64,000 nucleotides of DNA from Nocardioides sp. GY 10113 (GTDB lineage Bacteria; Actinomycetota; Actinomycetes; Propionibacteriales; Nocardioidaceae), in the NCBI RefSeq assembly GCF_004919105.1, contig NZ_STGK01000001.1:434001-498000 (forward strand), written 5' to 3'. A program made the position numbers and the translations under genes. The stretch's first letter is position 1. Every line of letters begins with the position of its first letter. Below, piece by piece: positions 37,910 through 44,872 of this stretch. The notes beneath the pieces were generated by a model. It made no database searches. It worked only from the letters and a program-made list of their open reading frames with translations, and was not told the DNA's origin.

Positions 37910-38904
37910 TGTCCATCGAGGTTCGCAACATCACCAAGAAGTACGGCGACTTCCACGCCCTGGACGACGTCAGCGTCTCGCTGCCGACCGGCCAGCTGAC
38001 CGCCCTGCTCGGGCCCTCGGGCGGCGGCAAGTCGACGCTGCTGCGGATCATCGCCGGGCTCGACACCGCCGACTCCGGCACGGTGGTCATCGAGGGCGTC
38101 GACGCCACGCGGCTGCCTCCGCAGCAGCGCAACGTCGGCTTCGTCTTCCAGCACTACGCGGTCTTCAAGCACATGACCGTGGCCAAGAACGTCGCGTTCG
38201 GCATGGAGATCCGCAAGCGGCCGCGCGCCGAGGTCAGGCGCCGGGTCGAGGAGCTGCTGGAGCTGGTCCACCTGGCGCCGTTCGCGCACCGGATGCCCTC
38301 CCAGCTCTCCGGCGGTCAGCGGCAGCGGATGGCGCTGGCCCGCGCGCTCGCGGTGGAGCCCAGCGTGCTGCTGCTCGACGAGCCGTTCGGGGCGCTGGAC
38401 GCCAAGGTCCGCAAGGAGCTGCGCGACTGGCTGCGCCGGTTGCACGACGAGGTGCACGTGACCACCGTGTTCGTCACCCACGACCAGGAGGAGGCGATGG
38501 AGGTCGCCGACGAGATCGTGGTCGTCAACGGCGGCCGGATCGAGCAGGTCGGCAGCCCCGACCAGCTCTACGACGAGCCGGCGAACGACTTCGTGATGGG
38601 CTTCCTCGGCGACGTCACCGTGCTGGGGGCGCTGCGGCTGCGGCCGCACGACATCGACGTGGCGGTGCAGCCCGGCCAGGCCGGGGCGCTGCCCGGACGG
38701 GTGGTCCGGATGCTCCGGGTCGGCTTCGAGATGCGGCTCACCGTCGAGCTCGACGACTCGGTGGCCGCGCACCACCGCGGCGGCCCCGTCTCGGTGGTGC
38801 TCACCCGCAGCCACGCGCACGCGCTCGACCTCGAGCTCGGCAGCCGGGTCTGGCTGACGCCGGCCGTCGGGGCGACCACGGTGCCGGCGATGGTCGCCGT
38901 CTGA
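37909..38904 (+). CDS. cysA: Sulfate ABC transporter ATP-binding protein CysA
   Basis: A cytoplasmic ATPase of 331 residues. Walker [10 protein letters not shown] (about 34-42), Q-loop [14 protein letters not shown], signature [15 protein letters not shown], Walker [15 protein letters not shown] and switch [15 protein letters not shown]-terminal TOBE-type regulatory domain follows residue ~240. AAGGAG lies 8 nt upstream. The operon ends at a strong hairpin shared with the convergent SRPBCC gene. Confidence 0.94.
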   Translation: MSIEVRNITKKYGDFHALDDVSVSLPTGQLTALLGPSGGGKSTLLRIIAGLDTADSGTVVIEGVDATRLPPQQRNVGFVFQHYAVFKHMTVAKNVAFGMEIRKRPRAEVRRRVEELLELVHLAPFAHRMPSQLSGGQRQRMALARALAVEPSVLLLDEPFGALDAKVRKELRDWLRRLHDEVHVTTVFVTHDQEEAMEVADEIVVVNGGRIEQVGSPDQLYDEPANDFVMGFLGDVTVLGALRLRPHDIDVAVQPGQAGALPGRVVRMLRVGFEMRLTVELDDSVAAHHRGGPVSVVLTRSHAHALDLELGSRVWLTPAVGATTVPAMVAV

Positions 38905-38966
38905 GCCGAGCCGGGCATCGGGTTCCATCGAGCCGGGGGTTGGGCTCCACCGAGTCCTGGGGCGTT

Positions 38967-39001
38967 CCGCGAGTCGGCAGCGAGTTGCTGCCGACTCGCG
39001 G
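38967..39001. terminator. 15-bp hairpin between convergent genes (palindrome family A)
   Basis: CCGCGAGTCGGCAGC (38967-38981) pairs perfectly with 38987-39001 around GAGTT. Lies between cysA (plus) and the SRPBCC gene (minus). Shares GCGAGTCGGCAG with the hairpin at 4134. Confidence 0.8.
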
Positions 39002-39008
39002 ATCGGGG

Positions 39009-39473
39009 TCAGCGGGCCAGCTGTTCGGCGCGCGTCTTGAGCGCCTCGGCGTGGCGGGCGAACCCGTCGGCGACCCGCGCCGGACCGGCCAGTCGCACCA
39101 GCGGACCGGAGAACTCCTCGACGGTCTCGTAGACCGTCGGCCCGCCGCCCACCTGCTGCAGCCGCTGGTGCCGGGTGCCCCGCACCAGGCCGAGGCGGGC
39201 CGGCCAGCCCTCGTAGCTGTAGGAGAGTCGGGCGGCGGTGCGGCCGTCCACCGTCGAGGGCGCGTCCAGCGCGGTGATCCGCTCGGGTGACCGGGTTCGG
39301 CGGCCGTTCGCCCACACCACATGGAGCACGATCGGGTTCCCGATGGCGGCCGGGTGCGTGGTCTCCGCGCGCACCACGAACGGGTTCCACTCGCCGTACC
39401 GGTCGGTGTCCAGCATGATCTGCCAGACCAGCTCGAGCGGTGCGGTGATCTCGACCCGCGCCGATGGGTTCAC
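39009..39473 (-). CDS. SRPBCC (START-like) family protein
   Basis: A 154-residue protein with the SRPBCC pattern for binding a hydrophobic ligand: VEITAPLELVWQIMLDTDRYGEWNPF at the N terminus, central beta strands, and a C-terminal long helix (RVADGFARHAEALKTRAEQ). Ligand unknown; such proteins act as polyketide cyclases, lipid carriers or stress proteins. GTG 39473 is preceded at 6 nt by TAGCCT. A lone gene. Confidence 0.85.
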   Translation of the reverse strand: MNPSARVEITAPLELVWQIMLDTDRYGEWNPFVVRAETTHPAAIGNPIVLHVVWANGRRTRSPERITALDAPSTVDGRTAARLSYSYEGWPARLGLVRGTRHQRLQQVGGGPTVYETVEEFSGPLVRLAGPARVADGFARHAEALKTRAEQLAR

Positions 39474-39479
39474 CTGGGG

Positions 39480-39485
39480 AGGCTA
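39480..39485 (-). promoter_or_regulatory. -10 box TAGCCT for leaderless SRPBCC gene
   Basis: On the minus strand TAGCCT, 6 nt, then GTG 39473. Confidence 0.55.
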
Positions 39486-39652
39486 GCCCGGAGGCGTGGT
39501 CGGCGCCTGCCCGATCGGGGGTAGGTGGATCTCGGTGATTCCTGACAGATCCGTCCGGGACTCGGTCCCGGGGGCGAGGATAGGCGCGCGGACGTGCCCG
39601 CGGCCCCGGTCGGACTCGCCGACGGGGCGGGCCGTCGTCAGGGGAGTGACGC

Positions 39653-40381
39653 ATGGGGCGTTGTCGGCGTACCGGTCCGGTCGGGGTCGTGGTGGCGGCG
39701 CTGGTGCTGCTCGCTGGCTGCGCCTCGGGTCCCGACGGCGGTGTCGATGCCGGCGATGAGGGCGAGGGGACCGTCGTGCAGCGGGTGCAGGCCGCCATCG
39801 ACGAGCAGTCGTCGGTGCACCTGTCCATCGGAGGTCTCGCCGCACCGGCGAAGCTCGAGGCCGATCTGGACCTCCGGCGCGAGGAGGGTGACCTCGAGGT
39901 GGTGGAGCGCTCCCCGTCCGACCCGGAGCAGTTCGTCGTCCGCCGCGTCGACGGTGACCTCTTCATGAGCCTCGGCGGCGACGCCTTCCACGCCGTCTCC
40001 GCGGCCTCGGCCACCGGACCCTCGGTCGCCGGCGTGCGTGACCTCATGGGCGACATCGGCGTGACGCTCGACGCGGTGATCAGCGCCGCCGAGGAGGGAC
40101 CCGACGCGGACGTCCCGGGGGCGGTCACCTCCTACCGCCTCGGCCTGGACAGCACCGTGCTGCTGCGCGACCAGGTCGAGGACAGCGCCCTCGGGGTGCT
40201 GCCCGGGGTCGAGCTGCCCGCGACCGTGTTGGGGATGCTGTGGGTCGACGCCGCCGAACGCCCGGTGCGCCTCGAGGTCCGCTACTTCGAAGCGCTCGAG
40301 GAGGGCGACGGCCCCAGTGGCGTCCGGGTCGACTTCTCGGACTGGGGTGCTCCCGTCAGCGTCGAGCGGCCGACGACCTGA
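39653..40381 (+). CDS. LppX/LprG-like lipoprotein (tentative)
   Basis: A 242-residue lipoprotein: signal sequence with lipobox LLAGC (Cys23), then an acidic Gly/Asp linker and a domain with the pattern of mycobacterial LppX_LprAFG lipid-binding lipoproteins (Ser-rich N-terminal helix followed by beta strands such as LEADLDLRREEGDLEVVE and RRVDGDLFMSLGGDAF, a DVPGAVTSYRLGLD segment, and a late LWVDAAERPVRLEVRY strand). The family call is from pattern alone. Start ATG 39653 is preceded by GGGGAGTGACGC. Confidence 0.7.
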   Translation: MGRCRRTGPVGVVVAALVLLAGCASGPDGGVDAGDEGEGTVVQRVQAAIDEQSSVHLSIGGLAAPAKLEADLDLRREEGDLEVVERSPSDPEQFVVRRVDGDLFMSLGGDAFHAVSAASATGPSVAGVRDLMGDIGVTLDAVISAAEEGPDADVPGAVTSYRLGLDSTVLLRDQVEDSALGVLPGVELPATVLGMLWVDAAERPVRLEVRYFEALEEGDGPSGVRVDFSDWGAPVSVERPTT

Positions 40382-40455
40382 CCCGGCCCGCCGCGCCCCC
40401 TGTCGCGTTCGCCCTCGCGGGCGCACACTGGTGGTCTCGGGAGAGGAGCAGCGCC

Positions 40456-40623
40456 ATGAGCATCAGGCGGGGAGTGGCCTGCGCAGTGGGGTGGCACCAC
40501 TGGAATCCGGTGACCGGCGACGGGGGACGTGCGTTCCACACGTGCAGCTACTGCGGCAGGACGAGGCGGCTCGCCACGGGCAAGCCGCCCGAAGCCCACG
40601 ACAAGGGGTATCTGCACATCTAG
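40456..40623 (+). CDS. 55-residue CxxC protein, unknown function
   Basis: A small basic soluble protein: MSIRRGVACAVGWHHWNPV, then HTCSYCGRTRR and a Lys/Gly/His-rich end. One CxxC pair plus HH and a terminal H could bind a metal or form half a zinc ribbon. GGAGAGGAG precedes ATG 40456, and a CACACT -10-like box lies further upstream. No family recognised; similar small CYCG(R/K) proteins are scattered in actinobacteria. The frame extends upstream through the previous gene, but only this part has a start with a ribosome site. Confidence 0.65.
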   Translation: MSIRRGVACAVGWHHWNPVTGDGGRAFHTCSYCGRTRRLATGKPPEAHDKGYLHI

Positions 40624-40644
40624 GGGACGGGCGCCGCGCGACAG

Positions 40645-40670
40645 CGGCCGACCCGATCGCGGGCCGGCCG
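40645..40670. terminator. Hairpin between convergent small ORF and yajQ
   Basis: An 11-bp stem with one mismatch (40645-40655 with 40660-40670) around ATCG. Lies between two convergent genes. Confidence 0.55.
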
Positions 40671-40693
40671 TCGTACCGCGCCGAGTCCTCGTC

Positions 40694-41185
40694 TCAGCGG
40701 TAGTTGGTGAACTGCACCGCGAAGTCGTAGTCCTGGCCCTTGACCAGCGCGATCACGGCCTGCAGGTCGTCGCGCTTCTTGGAGGAGACCCGCAGCTCGT
40801 CGCCCTGGATCTGGGCCTTGACGCCCTTCGGGCCCTCGTCGCGGATCAGCTTGGAGATCTTCTTCGCGTCCTCGGAGGTGATGCCCTCCTTGAGGGTGAT
40901 CCCGATCTTGGAGACCTGGCCCGACTGGCGCGGCTCGGAGGCGTCGAGGATCTTCAGCGACTGGTTGCGCTTGATCAGCTTGTCCTGGAAGACGCTGAGC
41001 ACGGCGCTCGCGCGGTCGTCCGCGGACGCGCTGATCTCGATCGCCTGCTCGCCCTTCCACTCGATGGTGGCGCCGGTGCCCTTGAAGTCGAACCGGGTCG
41101 CGATCTCGCGGGCGGTCTGCCCGAGAGCGTTGTCGACCTCCTGGCGGTCGATCTTGCTGACGATGTCGAAGGAGGAGTCGGCCAT
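40694..41185 (-). CDS. YajQ-family nucleotide-binding protein
   Basis: A cytoplasmic protein of 163 residues. N-terminal [20 protein letters not shown] and C-terminal [20 protein letters not shown] match the YajQ/UPF0234 family, some members of which bind cyclic di-GMP. ATG 41185 is chosen over the longer frame because the family begins with this MADSSFD motif. Length is normal. Divergent from tRNA-Tyr. Function in actinobacteria is not established. Confidence 0.92.
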   Translation of the reverse strand: MADSSFDIVSKIDRQEVDNALGQTAREIATRFDFKGTGATIEWKGEQAIEISASADDRASAVLSVFQDKLIKRNQSLKILDASEPRQSGQVSKIGITLKEGITSEDAKKISKLIRDEGPKGVKAQIQGDELRVSSKKRDDLQAVIALVKGQDYDFAVQFTNYR

Positions 41186-41238
41186 GGTGTCACCTGCGCT
41201 GGTTGTGTGCGGTTTTCGGTCTCCGGGTGTTGCTGCGC

Positions 41239-41244
41239 TATTGT
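41239..41244 (+). promoter_or_regulatory. Candidate -10 box for tRNA-Tyr
   Basis: TATTGT at 41239-41244 with a TTCGGT -35-like element at 41215-41220 (18-bp spacer), about 60 bp ahead of the tRNA. Plausible, not certain. Confidence 0.35.
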
Positions 41245-41304
41245 TTCGCGTCGTCACCGAGCAGCAAACCCGGGGTTAACCGGAGCGCTGATCGACGACA
41301 GCCC

Positions 41305-41386
41305 GGCAGGTTGCCCGAGCGGCCAAAGGGAGCTGACTGTAAATCAGCCGGCATTGCCTACAGTGGTTCGAATCCACTACCTGCCA
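41305..41386 (+). tRNA. tRNA-Tyr (GTA)
   Basis: Acceptor stem GGCAGGT (41305-41311) pairs with ACCTGCC (41379-41385), discriminator A. Anticodon GTA at 41339-41341 in loop CTGTAAA; T arm GTGGTTCGAATCCAC. The long variable arm (class II) between about 41347 and 41362 fits tRNA-Tyr. CCA is not encoded. A terminator hairpin follows. Confidence 0.97.
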
Positions 41387-41400
41387 CGGCACAGAAATCG

Positions 41401-41430
41401 GCCCTGGCCAGCGAATACGCTGGTCAGGGC
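41401..41430 (+). terminator. Terminator after tRNA-Tyr
   Basis: GCCCTGGCCAGCG (41401-41413) pairs with CGCTGGTCAGGGC (41418-41430; one G-T pair) around AATA, followed by TGGTTCGTTT. Confidence 0.85.
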
Positions 41431-41666
41431 TGGTTCGTTTCTGCTCGTCGTGCGATGCGCGCGCGATCCGTGATCTGGTTCTCGAGCCAGGTTCGAGGTG
41501 GTCAGCACGCGTCGTGGTGTGCCGCATGACGCCCCCGTCCCGGCCATCTCACCGGACGGGTCCATCGGATACGGCGCAGACGGCCCCGCTGTCCACGAGG
41601 CCGATCGGTCGGTGCTGGCCGGTGGGGGTTCGGCTTGCGGGGTGTGCTCGTGCGGGCGCGTGAGGT

Positions 41667-41716
41667 GGGTCGTGTGCCCGAGAACCCGCCATGCCGGGGT
41701 GTGGGGCACACGACCC
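41667..41716. repeat. Palindrome family B, second copy
   Basis: GGGTCGTGTGCCC (41667-41679) is perfectly complementary to GGGCACACGACCC (41704-41716), a 13-bp stem with a 24-nt loop. It shares GGTCGTGTGCC with the palindrome at 4860. Confidence 0.65.
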
Positions 41717-41747
41717 GTCTCCGGGTCTGCGCCGCCGTGCGGAGGGC

Positions 41748-41863
41748 CCATGTAACACGCTGCTGCGTGCTCTGACAGGCCGTTGGCGCTGCTTCCAGCC
41801 CGTTCCAACGGGATCGAAGCGCCCTCAACGACCGACCAGTGCGTGCAACAGCGTGTTACAGGC
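41748..41863. repeat. Long nested inverted repeat next to the toxin-antitoxin genes
   Basis: Outer arms TGTAACACGCTG (41751-41762) and CAGCGTGTTACA (41849-41860) are perfect, and pairing continues inward with a few G-T-compatible mismatches. Further in, CGTTG pairs with CAACG, GCTTC with GAAGC, and CCCGTT with AACGGG around a 2-nt loop (41801-41802). Almost the whole ~115 bp can fold as one imperfect hairpin. No ORF. Could be a miniature element, a small structured RNA or a terminator for the minus-strand toxin. Confidence 0.6.
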
Positions 41864-41889
41864 CAGCCCAGGCCCCGGGTGCGGATCGG

Positions 41890-42162
41890 TCAGCGGCGAC
41901 GGTAGATCTCGCGCCGGTGGCCAACTGCGAGGACGAGGATCACCAGCACCTCGTCACGGATCTCGTAGACGATCCGGTAGTCGCCAGTGCGCACGCGCCA
42001 CTCGCCGTCTCCGTCAACCAGCTTCTTCGCACCGGGCGGCCGGGGGTTCGAGGCCAGCAGTTCGATAGCGGCCTGGACCCGTCGGCGCTCGCTCGGGTCG
42101 AGCTTCCGGAGTTGCCGCACCGCGGGTTGAGAGACCTCGATGCGGTAGTTGGGCTGGGTCAT
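41890..42162 (-). CDS. RelE/ParE-superfamily toxin
   Basis: A 90-residue RelE-type toxin: YRIEVSQPAVRQLRKLDPSERRRV at the N terminus, LLASNPRPPGAKKLVD in the middle and the core strands WRVRTGDYRIVYEI and VLAVGHRREIYRR. Family toxins of this kind cleave mRNA on the ribosome, using basic and aromatic residues like those in GHRREIYRR. ATG 42162 overlaps the antitoxin stop by 4 bp, so the pair is coupled with the antitoxin first. Confidence 0.88.
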   Translation of the reverse strand: MTQPNYRIEVSQPAVRQLRKLDPSERRRVQAAIELLASNPRPPGAKKLVDGDGEWRVRTGDYRIVYEIRDEVLVILVLAVGHRREIYRRR

Positions 42163-42422
42163 GCGAGGCCGAGGTCGGCCTTGACCTGATCCCACGGGAT
42201 CGGAGCCTCACCGGCGTCGATCTCCTTGCGGGCATCCCGTGCGGCTCGGATGTCAGCGAGGTCCTCCGCCGCTTCGATCAGGCTCTCGAGCTGATCGGCA
42301 TCGATGATCGCCGCGACCCGGCGGCCACGCCGGGTCAGGAAGACCGGGTCGTGCGCGACGCGGGACTCGTCGATCACGTCGGCAAGGCGTGCCCGAGCCT
42401 CGCTCACGGTCATCTCACTCAT
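42159..42422 (-). CDS. Phd/YefM-family antitoxin
   Basis: An 87-residue antitoxin. N-terminal DNA-binding Phd/YefM fold: MTVSEARARLADVIDE, then HDPVFLTRRGRRVAAIID; the C-terminal part is acidic and would wrap the toxin. ATG 42422 is chosen because a CATACT -10 box sits 6 nt ahead; a second in-frame ATG at 42413 also exists. It should neutralise the RelE toxin and repress the pair's own promoter. Confidence 0.88.
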   Translation of the reverse strand: MSEMTVSEARARLADVIDESRVAHDPVFLTRRGRRVAAIIDADQLESLIEAAEDLADIRAARDARKEIDAGEAPIPWDQVKADLGLA

Positions 42423-42428
42423 GTGGCC

Positions 42429-42458
42429 AGTATGCGCGCGAAACGCCGAAACGTACAA
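42429..42458 (-). promoter_or_regulatory. Toxin-antitoxin promoter with direct repeats
   Basis: On the minus strand TTGTAC (-35) and CATACT (-10) are separated by 18 bp, and the start ATG lies 6 nt after the -10. The spacer carries two CGTTTCG units 8 bp apart, a plausible operator for autorepression. Confidence 0.55.
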
Positions 42459-42578
42459 GATCGCCTATGTGGCTGCACGCTCCTCGCCGCTGACCAATGG
42501 CCACGCGGGAGCGTGCCGGTGGCGGATCGGCCACCGGGACCGCAGATCGCAGGTCGTGGATGCGGTGGGACGGATGGC

Positions 42579-42938
42579 TCAGATCGCGGACGCGGAGTTG
42601 CTCATTGTGCGCGGTCGCGCCTTCTTCGGCCTCCGTCGCAGGAGAATGAAGGTGCCGCCCGCGAGCACGGCAGCCGTCCCGCCCATGACGACGGCAACGC
42701 GAACCCTTGTCTCGGCCCGACGCACACACGCCGCGTCGAACGAGTCCTCGTCCGCCCGCATCTCGCCGCCGGCGTATCCGGTTCCCCGCTGAACAACCGT
42801 CAGGGCGGAACCGCATGCCGCACGGCTCGAGTCGTACGCCGCCTCGACGGTTGGGGCCTTGACCGTTGCGCTCAGCACGAGGACAGCGAGGACCGCGAGC
42901 GTTGCGGAGACTGCGCCGGACCAACGGATCAAACCCAT
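42579..42938 (-). CDS. Two-helix membrane protein, unknown function
   Basis: A 119-residue protein: N-terminal helix (about 9-30), an outside loop of ~60 residues with two cysteines (in RAACGSAL and DAACVRRAE), a second helix (about 81-103) and a short Arg/Lys-rich tail (LLRRRPKKARP). ATG 42938 is chosen to place the first helix at the N terminus, with GAAGGA upstream; the frame is open to 42995. No family recognised. It sits between the toxin-antitoxin pair and a pseudogene. Confidence 0.6.
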   Translation of the reverse strand: MGLIRWSGAVSATLAVLAVLVLSATVKAPTVEAAYDSSRAACGSALTVVQRGTGYAGGEMRADEDSFDAACVRRAETRVRVAVVMGGTAAVLAGGTFILLRRRPKKARPRTMSNSASAI

Positions 42939-43126
42939 CGCGTGCTCATCCTTCGGTCGGGGACCATCTCCGCGGATGGCGGATACCGCAGCCATGGTCC
43001 ATCACCCGCGCCGCAACCGCGGGAGGTTTCCCCGTTTGCCGCCGCCGCGCCACCCACCTGCCGCTCCGCGAGCCGATCGGCACGCGGAGCGCGTCACAAG
43101 CCGATCGGCTGCGGGACGTCGCCCTC

Positions 43127-43338
43127 TGGCAGCAGCCGAATGAGTTCGGGCATTGCCCCCAGTCGTGGTCGACAACCCGAACGTCGGCGCCAACTGATGG
43201 ACCCCCGATGCACGTGCCGAACTGGGACACCTCCGGGTCGCCGACGCGTCGGTGTTCCCGCGGATCACCCACGGGAACACCCACGCGCCCACGCTCATGG
43301 TCGGGGAGGAGGCGGCCGACCTGCTCCGTGCCGGATGA
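43127..43338 (+). pseudogene. Remnant of a GMC-family oxidoreductase gene
   Basis: Two separate pieces of a GMC (glucose-methanol-choline) oxidoreductase are joined. The first (43127-43200) encodes VVVDNPNVGAN, followed after a missing base by LMD; just before it an EL-RAL segment is recoverable only with compensating indels, and in-frame stops occur. The second (43218-43338) runs to TGA 43336-43338 and includes [16 protein letters not shown] and [14 protein letters not shown], the conserved GMC C terminus. Several hundred internal codons and the FAD-binding N terminus are missing. The start limit is approximate. Confidence 0.8.
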
Positions 43339-43349
43339 GCCCCGACGCC

Positions 43350-43367
43350 GAGGGGTCGCCACCCCTC
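43350..43367. terminator. Small hairpin at the end of the FAD oxidoreductase gene
   Basis: GAGGGGT (43350-43356) pairs with ACCCCTC (43361-43367) around CGCC; the right arm overlaps the stop codon of the minus-strand gene. Confidence 0.5.
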
Positions 43368-44736
43368 ACAGGGCGTGGTTGGCCACGAAGACCCGGTGCG
43401 GGTCGACCTCGGCGCGGATCCGGAGCAGCCGCTCCCACTCCTCGTCGCCGTAGAACCGGGAGGCATCGACCCGGGTCTCGGCGAAGGTCGGCACCAGCGA
43501 CGCCTGCGCCCACGGTGCCATCGCCCGGACCACGCTGAACGCCGCGGCCTTGCCGGCCACCACCGCCTCGGGGGTCGGTGCCATCGCCAGGCAGAGCAGC
43601 GCGTAGTCCCCCGCGATCGAGGCCAGTACGCCGCCTCCCGCCGCAGGCCGGGCGAAGGCCCCGCCGAGGTGGCGCAGCTCGGCGAACATCAGTCCGCTGC
43701 GGGTGCCCGGCCCCACCTGGGCGAGCAGCGTGGCGACGGCCTCGTCGTCGAGCGGGCCGAGCACGGAGTGGTCGGCGACCGCCGGGGACGGGACCGGCGG
43801 GTCCATGTGCACCTGGGTCAGCGCGGCCGCCGGGACCCGGGCGAAGGTGTCCATCTCCGGGCCGAGCGCCCGCAGCGGCGCGAGCACCGCGTCGGCGTCG
43901 GCGTCGGTCTCGAGGATCGCGCCGTCGATGATGATCAGGTCACGGCCGGACAGGAACGGCGGCAGCTCGGGCAGCGGCGGGAAGCTCATCACCCGCAGCG
44001 AGGTGGTCGCCGACTCCGGCGCCGTGCGGCTCCACTCGACCCAGGCGGGCAGCACCTCGGGGGCGCGCTCGCGGTCCCACAGCAGCATGCCGGCGTACAC
44101 CTCGGCGTACGGGAGCAGGTCGATCTCGAGGGCGACGACGACGCCGAGGTTGCCCCCGCCACCGCGGACCGCCCAGAACAGGTCGGCGTTCTCGGTGGCC
44201 GAGGCGCGTACCAGGGCGCCGTCGGCGGTGACCACCTCGGCCGCTCGGACCGAGTTCACCGCGACACCGTGGCTGCGGCCGTAGAAGGAGAGGCCGCCGC
44301 CGAGCAGGTAGCCGGCGACGCCGACGTCAGGCGCCGAGCCGTGCAGCGCGGTCAGCCCGTACGGCGCGGCCGCCTCGACGACCTCCTGCCACTGGGTGCC
44401 GCCGAGGACCCGGGCGGTCCGCGCGGTCGGGTCGACGGTGGCGCCGGTCAACGCGGCGAGCTTGACCAGGACGACGTCGTCGAGGTCCTGCTCGCCGAGT
44501 GCGGCGGCGCCGTGGCCCGTGGTCTGCGGTGCGACCCGCAGTCCGGCATCCGCGGCGGCGCGGACGACGTCGGCGACCTCCTCGGGGGTGCGGGGGAGGG
44601 CCACCGCGGCGGGCCGCTGGGCGACCGCCAGGTTCCAGGCCAGCCGTGCGGTGTCGTACCCGGGGTCGCCGGGCAGGTGGAGCTCGCAGTCCGTGGTGAG
44701 GCGCGAGCGGAGCGTGATGTCAGGGGTGGTTGTCAT
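43366..44736 (-). CDS. FAD-linked oxidoreductase with BBE domain
   Basis: A PCMH/berberine-bridge-type flavoenzyme of 456 residues. FAD-binding domain: RTPEEVADVVRAAADAGL, then APQTTGHGAAALG, where the His could carry covalent FAD; the second covalent site seen in bicovalent enzymes (a Cys before DVGVAGYLLGGG) is Ala here. C-terminal BBE motif DPHRVFVANHAL. Substrate unknown (sugars, alkaloids, polyketides in the family). ATG 44736 is chosen because CAGGGT lies 7 nt before it; a longer start at 44760 is possible. Divergent from a LuxR regulator that may control it. Confidence 0.87.
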   Translation of the reverse strand: MTTTPDITLRSRLTTDCELHLPGDPGYDTARLAWNLAVAQRPAAVALPRTPEEVADVVRAAADAGLRVAPQTTGHGAAALGEQDLDDVVLVKLAALTGATVDPTARTARVLGGTQWQEVVEAAAPYGLTALHGSAPDVGVAGYLLGGGLSFYGRSHGVAVNSVRAAEVVTADGALVRASATENADLFWAVRGGGGNLGVVVALEIDLLPYAEVYAGMLLWDRERAPEVLPAWVEWSRTAPESATTSLRVMSFPPLPELPPFLSGRDLIIIDGAILETDADADAVLAPLRALGPEMDTFARVPAAALTQVHMDPPVPSPAVADHSVLGPLDDEAVATLLAQVGPGTRSGLMFAELRHLGGAFARPAAGGGVLASIAGDYALLCLAMAPTPEAVVAGKAAAFSVVRAMAPWAQASLVPTFAETRVDASRFYGDEEWERLLRIRAEVDPHRVFVANHAL

Positions 44737-44872
44737 GGCAGAGACCCTGGTCGTCGCCATCCGCGCGGACCATCCCGATCGGCTGGGGAGATTCCCGCGT
44801 CACGCCTGGGATGTCTGTACCACCCAGGAATCTGGGATTCCCCCGTGCCGGGGTTCGGCGCACACTGCTGTC
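44737..44872. promoter_or_regulatory. Divergent promoter region with palindromes
   Basis: 136 bp between the FAD oxidoreductase and the LuxR gene. It holds CCTGG/CCAGG arms (44806-44828), CCAGGAATCTGG (44824-44835), GGGATTCCC (44834-44842) and CCCC/GGGG arms (44841-44854). On the left, CAGGGT precedes the oxidoreductase start; on the right, CACACT (44861-44866) lies 6 nt before the regulator's ATG. A likely operator for the LuxR protein. Confidence 0.45.

Larger units (their letters stand above)
41431..41889. other. 459-bp intergenic stretch with inverted repeats
   Basis: No convincing gene: the open frames on both strands have no family pattern and no good start. It holds a short stem (CCCGTCCCGG at 41534 with CCGGACGGG about 20 bp on), palindrome family B (41667-41716) and a long nested inverted repeat (41748-41863) just downstream of the toxin gene. 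Confidence 0.6.

Noticed and set aside
41377..41808. 143-codon minus-strand ORF after tRNA-Tyr
   Set aside because: No family pattern, it overlaps the tRNA terminator, and it has no ribosome site or TAnnnT box at its start.
41748..41863. Integron attC site next to a toxin-antitoxin cassette
   Set aside because: The outer ends do not give the RYYYAAC and GTTRRRY core sites, and there is no cassette array or integrase in the window.
44396..44872. LuxR regulator starting at 44396
   Set aside because: The extra 159 codons are antisense to the FAD oxidoreductase; ATG 44873 with the CACACT box is the better start.
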